Source: Gemmatimonadota bacterium
GTDB taxonomy: Bacteria > Gemmatimonadota > Gemmatimonadetes > Longimicrobiales > UBA6960
Length of the DNA stretch: 7,607 bases
NCBI GenBank assembly: GCA_022564535.1
Contig: JADFLD010000082.1
Span: 1-7,607, forward strand
Direction: 5' to 3'
Below, in pieces: positions 5,173 to 7,607 of the stretch; the first letter of the stretch is position 1, and every line of letters begins with the position of its first letter. Position numbers and translations under genes: made by a program. The notes under the pieces were generated by a model. That model was not told where the DNA came from. It saw only the letters and a program-made list of their open reading frames with translations, and made no database searches.

Positions 5173-6756
5173 ATGCATAATATCATTAAGTTAACCGGAG
5201 TTCTGGCCTTCGCGGCCGGCCTCTCCGCGTCTGTTACGGCCCAGGCCGAAACCTTCAGGTTCTCCTTTCAGGGCGATGTCGCCTCGATGGACCCCTATGC
5301 CCTGGCCGAGAATTTCTCGACCGCCTTCCACAGCAACATCCACGAGCCCCTGGTGCGCTACGACAGCAACCTGCAACTCGAACCGGCCCTCGCGGTAAGC
5401 TGGGAGGTCATCAACCCCACCACCTGGCGCTTCAAGCTGCGCGAAGGCGTGAAGTTCCATAACGGCAACAGTTTCGATGCCGACGATGTGGTGTTTTCCT
5501 TCAAGCGCGCCCAGGCGGAAGGCGCCGACATGGGCAGCTACGTCGGCGGCATCGCCGATGTGGTCGCTATCGATTCGCGTACGGTCGATATCATCACCGC
5601 CGAGGTCAATCCCATACTGCTCAACACCATCGCCCCGCTGGTGATCATGGACAAGCAGTGGGCCGAGGCCAACGGCGCCGTCGAACCGGTCAATATCGGC
5701 AATAATATCGAGAACTATTCGACCCTCAACGCCAACGGCACCGGCCCCTTCAAGCTGGTGAGCCGCGAGCCCGGCGTGAAGACCGTGCTGACGCTCAATA
5801 CGGACTGGTGGGACATGGCCAACCAGAACTTCAACGTCACCGATGTCATCATGACCCCCATCGGCTCCGACGCGACGCGCACGGCGGCCCTGTTGTCGGG
5901 CGAGCTCGATCTGATGTTCCCGGCGCCGGTTCAGGATGTCGAGCGCATCAATTCCTCGGGCGTCGCCACGGTGCTTCAGGGACCCGAGCTTCGCACCATC
6001 TTCCTGGGCATGGACCAGGAGCGGGACGAGCTGCTCTACTCCAACATCAAGGGCAAGAACCCGCTCAAGAGCAAGAAGGTCAGGACGGCGCTCTATCAGG
6101 CCATCGATATCGAGGCCATCAAGAGCAAGGTCATGCGCGGCGCGTCGACCCCGGCGGGGCTGCTGTTGGCGCCCAAGCTGGGCGGCTTCAACGAGAGTCT
6201 CAACGGCCGTCTGGCTTATGATCCGGAAATGTCGCGCGCCCTGTTGCACGACGCCGGCTATCCCGACGGCTTCGACATTCAACTCGATTGCCCGAACAAC
6301 CGCTATGTCAACGACGAGCAGATCTGCCAGGTCGTGGCCGGCATGTTCGCCAAGGTCGGCGTCAATGTGACGTTGCTCGCCCAGCCCAAGAGCAAGTTCT
6401 TCGCCAAGCTCAAGGAACATGACATCAGCATGTATCTGCTGGGCTGGATTCCCGACGATCAGGACGCCGGTTCGGTGATCGCTCACCTCATGGTGCCGCC
6501 GGCCGACGGCGGGCTCGCCTGGAACGGCGGCGGCTACGGCAACCCCCGGGTCACCGAGTTGTCGCGGATGATCACCTCCGAGGTCGATCAAGCCAAGCGT
6601 CAGTCGATGATCGACGAGGCGTTCAGCATCGTGCGCAGCGACGTCGGTTACATTCCGCTGCACCAGCAGGCCCTCTCCTGGGGCGTGCGCAACGGTGTCA
6701 CCGTCGCCCAGCGGGCGGATAACGCATTGCAGTTCTGGTATATCAATATCGAGTAA
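5173..6756 (+). CDS. ABC importer periplasmic binding protein, family 5 (DppA/OppA-like)
   Basis: The periplasmic receptor of a peptide/nickel-type ABC importer: it captures a ligand and delivers it to the DppB/DppC-like permeases. Precursor length 527 residues, normal for family 5. Residues 1-25 form a Sec signal peptide: a short N-terminus with Lys6, a hydrophobic core around 9-21, and AQA before the cleavage site (25/26). There is no lipobox Cys, so a soluble periplasmic protein is expected. The family signature REGVKFHNGNSFDADDVVFS lies at 90-109. Other typical stretches are the N-terminal lobe MDPYALAENFS, the ligand-lobe NANGTGPFKLV, and KVRTALYQAID. The ligand cannot be deduced; this family also carries di- and oligopeptides, nickel, opines and other small molecules. 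Codons differ from the genes to the left, with many GAT for Asp. A terminator and then a permease gene follow. Confidence 0.93.
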   Translation: MHNIIKLTGVLAFAAGLSASVTAQAETFRFSFQGDVASMDPYALAENFSTAFHSNIHEPLVRYDSNLQLEPALAVSWEVINPTTWRFKLREGVKFHNGNSFDADDVVFSFKRAQAEGADMGSYVGGIADVVAIDSRTVDIITAEVNPILLNTIAPLVIMDKQWAEANGAVEPVNIGNNIENYSTLNANGTGPFKLVSREPGVKTVLTLNTDWWDMANQNFNVTDVIMTPIGSDATRTAALLSGELDLMFPAPVQDVERINSSGVATVLQGPELRTIFLGMDQERDELLYSNIKGKNPLKSKKVRTALYQAIDIEAIKSKVMRGASTPAGLLLAPKLGGFNESLNGRLAYDPEMSRALLHDAGYPDGFDIQLDCPNNRYVNDEQICQVVAGMFAKVGVNVTLLAQPKSKFFAKLKEHDISMYLLGWIPDDQDAGSVIAHLMVPPADGGLAWNGGGYGNPRVTELSRMITSEVDQAKRQSMIDEAFSIVRSDVGYIPLHQQALSWGVRNGVTVAQRADNALQFWYINIE

Positions 6757-6775
6757 CCGCAATTCCCTAAGATCG

Positions 6776-6811
6776 AGAGGCTCGGGAGAATCCCTCCCGG
6801 GCCTTTTTCTT
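6776..6811 (+). terminator. Intrinsic terminator between binding protein and permease
   Basis: GGCTCGGGAG (6779-6788) and CTCCCGGGCC (6794-6803) pair over ten positions with one G-U wobble around a 5-base loop (AATCC). Five T bases (6804-6808) and a further T-rich tail follow at once. The stem is GC-rich and begins 22 bases after the binding-protein stop. Because the permease follows on the same strand, partial readthrough is likely and would set a high ratio of binding protein to permease. Confidence 0.85.
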
Positions 6812-6846
6812 AACTCCCAACGCATGTCGTTTTTCCGGGTGACACC

Positions 6847-7607
6847 TTGATTCTCTACATCGTTTCGCGCCTCCTGCAATCCTTCCTGGTGATGCTCGGC
6901 GTGGCGGTCATCGCGTTCATGCTGTTCACCTATGTGGGCGACCCGATCACCAATCTGGTGGGCATAACGCAGAGCGACGAGAGGCGCGAAGAGCTTCGCG
7001 AGACCCTGGGGTTGAACGACCCGGCGCTGGTTCAGTTCGCCCGCTTCGTCGGCCGCGCGATGACCTTCGAGTTCGGCATTTCCTATCAGCAGAAGCGCAA
7101 GGTCTCATCGATCATCGCCGAACGCCTGCCGGCGACCCTCGAATTGAGCATGCTGTCCGCGCTGATCGCCCTGGGGATCGGCGTTCCCATCGGTATCTAC
7201 ACGGCGCTGCATCGCGATTCATGGTTCTCTCATCTGTTTCTCTCGATGTCGCTGATCGGAGTCTCCCTGCCGACTTTCCTGATCGGCATCCTGCTGATTT
7301 TCGTCTTTTCGGTATCCCTGCAATGGCTGCCCTCCTTCGGCCGGGGCGAGGTGGTGCAGCTCGGCTTCTGGAGCACCGGGCTGTTGACCGCCAGCGGCCT
7401 GAAGGCGCTGATCATGCCGGCGATAACCCTGGCCTTGTTCCAGATGACCCTGATCATGCGCATGGTGCGCTCGGAGATGCTCGAGGTGCTGCGCACCGAT
7501 TACATCAAGTTCGCGCGCGCCCGGGGCCTGACCTACCGCACCGTCAATTTCGGCTATGCGCTGATGAACACCCTGGTTCCGGTGGTCACCATCACCGGCT
7601 TGCAGCT
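6847..7607 (+). CDS. DppB-like ABC importer permease (3' truncated)
   Basis: An inner-membrane permease subunit of a peptide/nickel-type ABC importer; with a DppC-like partner and two ATPases it forms the channel served by the binding protein upstream. 253 residues are visible; the family is usually about 310-340, so the end lies outside the window. Visible: an N-terminal membrane helix in ILYIVSRLLQSFLVMLGVAV; the extracellular TYVGDP; ERREELRETLGLNDPALVQF; FEFGISYQQ; RLPATLELS opening the transmembrane domain (near 95-103); several hydrophobic helices; LPSFGRGE; and the EAA loop near 216-230, with DYIKFARARGL contacting the ATPase. The start is TTG: the frame has a stop at 6811-6813 and no ATG or GTG between it and the first helix, while the next ATG (in VMLGVAV) would cut that helix. 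GGGTGA just upstream is a weak ribosome site. dppC, dppD and dppF homologues would be expected beyond the window. Confidence 0.9.
   Translation, partial: MILYIVSRLLQSFLVMLGVAVIAFMLFTYVGDPITNLVGITQSDERREELRETLGLNDPALVQFARFVGRAMTFEFGISYQQKRKVSSIIAERLPATLELSMLSALIALGIGVPIGIYTALHRDSWFSHLFLSMSLIGVSLPTFLIGILLIFVFSVSLQWLPSFGRGEVVQLGFWSTGLLTASGLKALIMPAITLALFQMTLIMRMVRSEMLEVLRTDYIKFARARGLTYRTVNFGYALMNTLVPVVTITGLQ

Noticed and set aside
5191..6879. Long - strand open frame of 562 codons opposite the binding-protein gene
   Set aside because: The + strand frame has a signal peptide and the family 5 signature. The antisense product is a low-complexity-looking shadow with no motif.
7230..7496. 88-codon - strand open frame near the window end
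   Set aside because: It is antisense to the DppB-like permease, whose helices and EAA loop are clear in the + strand frame.

Overview
This GC-rich bacterial window holds six well-supported genes plus the tail of a seventh. In order they are: the last 43 codons of an unrecognised + strand gene; an electron transfer flavoprotein-ubiquinone oxidoreductase (ETF-QO, - strand); a MoxR / magnesium-chelatase-I-like AAA+ ATPase (+ strand, divergent from ETF-QO); an NAD(P)-dependent short-chain dehydrogenase (SDR) and a creatininase-family amidohydrolase that form a tightly coupled - strand operon; and, divergent from these, the first two genes of a peptide/nickel-type ABC importer (+ strand): a periplasmic family 5 solute-binding protein and a DppB-like permease cut by the window end. 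There are no gene-free stretches over 300 bases, and I saw no RNA gene, CRISPR array or insertion sequence.

The organism is probably Gram-negative. The binding protein has a classical Sec signal peptide with an AQA cleavage site and no lipobox cysteine, so it should be free in a periplasm. ETF-QO implies a respiratory chain with a quinone pool. I cannot name a phylum from the sequence alone. Codon habits change across the window: the four genes left of about 5.1 kb write Asp almost always as GAC, while the binding-protein gene mixes in many GAT codons and is visibly richer in A/T. The junction could be a recent acquisition, an ancestral difference or a chimeric assembly.

Layout and joint function. 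ETF-QO would deliver electrons from flavoprotein dehydrogenases (fatty-acid and amino-acid oxidation) to quinone. The AAA+ protein resembles ATPases that normally work with a von Willebrand A (VWA) partner, but none lies next to it here. The SDR and creatininase-like genes are separated by one base and look like a small catabolic pair. They share a 153-base divergent control region with the importer genes. That region contains a good sigma70-like promoter facing right, a weaker one facing left, and a perfect 12-base palindrome inside the left-facing promoter. A strong intrinsic terminator lies between the binding protein and the permease, which fits the usual excess of binding protein over membrane subunits.

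The most notable points are at the residue level. The ETF-QO has Thr where the fourth iron-sulfur cysteine should be. The SDR has Asn in place of the catalytic Lys (YxxxN). The AAA+ protein has Asn-Glu where Walker B normally has Asp-Glu. I did not find convincing evidence of a wholly new system; the window looks like ordinary metabolism with several atypical active sites.
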